A stretch of DNA of 64,000 nt from Nanobdellati archaeon. GTDB lineage: Archaea; EX4484-52; GLR71. A program made the translations under genes and the position numbers. The stretch spans positions 8,663 through 72,662 of the forward strand of contig JAHYJR010000001.1 of NCBI GenBank assembly GCA_019429005.1, in the 5' to 3' direction. Position 1 is the first letter of the stretch. Every line of letters begins with the position of its first letter. Shown here piece after piece: positions 62,694 to 64,000 of the stretch. The notes beneath the pieces are model-generated. The model made no database searches, had not been told where the DNA came from, and worked only from the letters and a program-made list of their open reading frames with translations.

Positions 62694-64000
62694 TTATGAT
62701 AAATTATAAGACCTATAACGATCCCTTAATTCTGCAAGTTTGCCTTTATTCCAATTACTTGTGGTTGACAAATATCCAGTCACTCTTGTTATACCATCAA
62801 CATTTACAGAACTACAAGATTGACAACGGTCAATAAGACCGCGTACTACTTTATGACAACTCTTACAAAATGTAAACTCTGGCGAAAAAGCAATCTGTGT
62901 ATTTTGTGTATTTGTAAATGTCTTCTTTACAAAACTGCCAAGTGCAGAGGGATCTGGTCTTGAATCTCCAAGCCATACATGAGTCAGTGCACCTGCATCA
63001 ATAAGTGGATGAAACATACCTTCTTGTGTAACTCTCTTTATCGGGGACATAGGAACACCAACATTAAGATATGTTGAATTTGTATAATACATCTCAGACG
63101 TTGTAAAATCACCTTTCACAACTTTTGCAACTTCATTAGGATATCTTTCACGATCAAGATGTGCAAGACGATATGCAGTTGATTCGGCGGGTGTCTGCTC
63201 AAGAGCAAAATGAAGTCCTGTCTTTTCAGAAAGTTCACGCTGTTTCTTACCCATATGTACAATAACCTTAAGACCAAATTTAATAGCTTTATTAGATTCA
63301 TGCAATTCTTCACCAAGATGAAACTGTACAAGTTCATTAAGTCCAAGCATACCCATCAAAAAAGACGCCCTTTCAAATCTATAATAAGGTTCACCATCAA
63401 GATCCATTGTAAGAATTGGAAGCGAACCTGCCGAACCTTGTGCTAATATTTTACGTATAAATTCTTTTTTCTCTATATGTGCTTGAGCCGCAAGTTCTAA
63501 ACTCTCATCAATATATTCAAATAATTTACTATCATCGCCCTTTGCAGCATAAGCTGCTCTTGGAAGATTTATTGTTACATTTTGCATTGCAGAATATCTC
63601 ATTTTCCATGGCTGTTTAGCATCTAACAAATCATTCTCATTAAGCTTAAATTGTAATCTACAACATTCACTAATTTTTGCTTCGTCACCACGATCAAAAA
63701 TAAAATAAGTATTCCCCATTTTTGAACCCACTTCACACGCAAGATCCATCATTTCCTCATGACCTTCAGTTTTGAAAAATTTATCAGTCACATGGAAATC
63801 CGGTTTTGGAAAAAAGAAAGGTCTTCCATAATTATCCCCTTTAAGATAAACTTCAAAAGCAGCTTTCATAAATGCTTGAGATTCACCAAGATACTCAGAA
63901 TAATTATTACCTGTATATTTACCACCTGGACCTATTGCTGGAACATCGCTAAAATGCTTTGGTATCTCCCAATAATAATTTGTATCTGTAAATGTAACCT
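62694..64000 (-). CDS. nrdD: Anaerobic ribonucleoside-triphosphate reductase, 5' end outside window
   Basis: Oxygen-sensitive class III reductase that makes dNTPs. The visible part (about 435 C-terminal residues) holds FFFPKPDFHV, ISECCRLQF, LLDAKQPWKMRYSAMQNVTINLPR, the zinc-binding CKSCHKVVRGLIDRCQSC and the glycyl-radical loop RVTGYLSTTSNWNKGK with the radical Gly in VTGYL. The frame stays open past ATG 63869 to the window edge, so the gene continues to the right. It lies 145 bp before the redoxin and nrdG genes. Confidence 0.95.
   Translation of the reverse strand, partial: VTFTDTNYYWEIPKHFSDVPAIGPGGKYTGNNYSEYLGESQAFMKAAFEVYLKGDNYGRPFFFPKPDFHVTDKFFKTEGHEEMMDLACEVGSKMGNTYFIFDRGDEAKISECCRLQFKLNENDLLDAKQPWKMRYSAMQNVTINLPRAAYAAKGDDSKLFEYIDESLELAAQAHIEKKEFIRKILAQGSAGSLPILTMDLDGEPYYRFERASFLMGMLGLNELVQFHLGEELHESNKAIKFGLKVIVHMGKKQRELSEKTGLHFALEQTPAESTAYRLAHLDRERYPNEVAKVVKGDFTTSEMYYTNSTYLNVGVPMSPIKRVTQEGMFHPLIDAGALTHVWLGDSRPDPSALGSFVKKTFTNTQNTQIAFSPEFTFCKSCHKVVRGLIDRCQSCSSVNVDGITRVTGYLSTTSNWNKGKLAELRDRYRSYNLS

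Noticed and set aside
1-64000. Prophage, insertion sequence, restriction-modification or known anti-phage defence island
   Set aside because: No integrase, transposase, capsid, terminase, methyltransferase or recognised defence nuclease motifs were seen on either strand.

Overview
The window is AT-rich, gene-dense DNA from an archaeon. Support comes from an A/V-type ATPase operon, archaeal ribosomal proteins S15 and S3Ae, aEF-1beta with its small Zn-ribbon partner, alpha-NAC, aPelota, archaeosine tRNA-guanine transglycosylase, Pth2, TruD, CDP-archaeol synthase, HerA, RecJ-like DHH nuclease, a histone-fold protein, GGTGAT-type ribosome binding sites, TATA-box/leaderless starts and intron-containing tRNAs. 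NrdD/NrdG and a 2[4Fe-4S] ferredoxin indicate anaerobic life. Remnants of proline (proB) and NADP (nadK) synthesis genes, a decaying pilus-type secretion module and tRNA introns at unusual sites suggest a reduced, possibly host-dependent (DPANN-like) lineage. The exact phylum cannot be fixed from this sequence alone.

Layout. 0-5.3 kb: 13-bp tandem repeat, HerA, a metallophosphoesterase followed at once by tRNA-Ala, a proB remnant with a duplicated tail, a CBS/zinc-ribbon protein with a winged-helix regulator, and a nadK remnant. 5.3-9.3 kb: the archaeal S15-RecJ-S3Ae cluster, split by an opposite-strand MFS transporter and an 18-bp tandem repeat. 9.4-11.9 kb: two TadC-like genes, each with an in-frame TAA, and a TadA-like ATPase lacking its His-box histidines. 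11.9-25.7 kb: mostly information processing (CCA enzyme, aEF-1beta, tRNA-Arg, tRNA-Leu, tRNA-Val, Pth2, TruD, histone fold) mixed with membrane proteins, a lipid gene (carS), a glycosyltransferase and two lineage-specific proteins.

25.7-32 kb: envelope genes (two membrane-anchored surface proteins, two paralogous lipoproteins). 32-41 kb: ferredoxin and the ATPase operon atpHIKE-CFABD, interrupted by a candidate structured RNA, a 58-aa coiled-coil ORF and a 26-bp tandem repeat, then NAC. 41-51.5 kb: TctA-like permease, MFS, CNNM/CBS protein, Nog1 GTPase, two coiled-coil proteins, Kef-type antiporter, a Trp-rich mini membrane protein and ArcTGT. 51.5-58.5 kb: a four-gene envelope operon with a 1450-aa transmembrane protein whose ectodomain is related to the lipoproteins. 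58.5-64 kb: Pelota, a tRNA-Ser with two introns, small membrane proteins and an nrdD-redoxin-nrdG operon running off the right edge.

Together the genes describe an ion-gradient-driven anaerobe with a full translation and quality-control set and a large investment in a family of exported surface proteins. Identifications rest on motifs read by eye; no database search was run.
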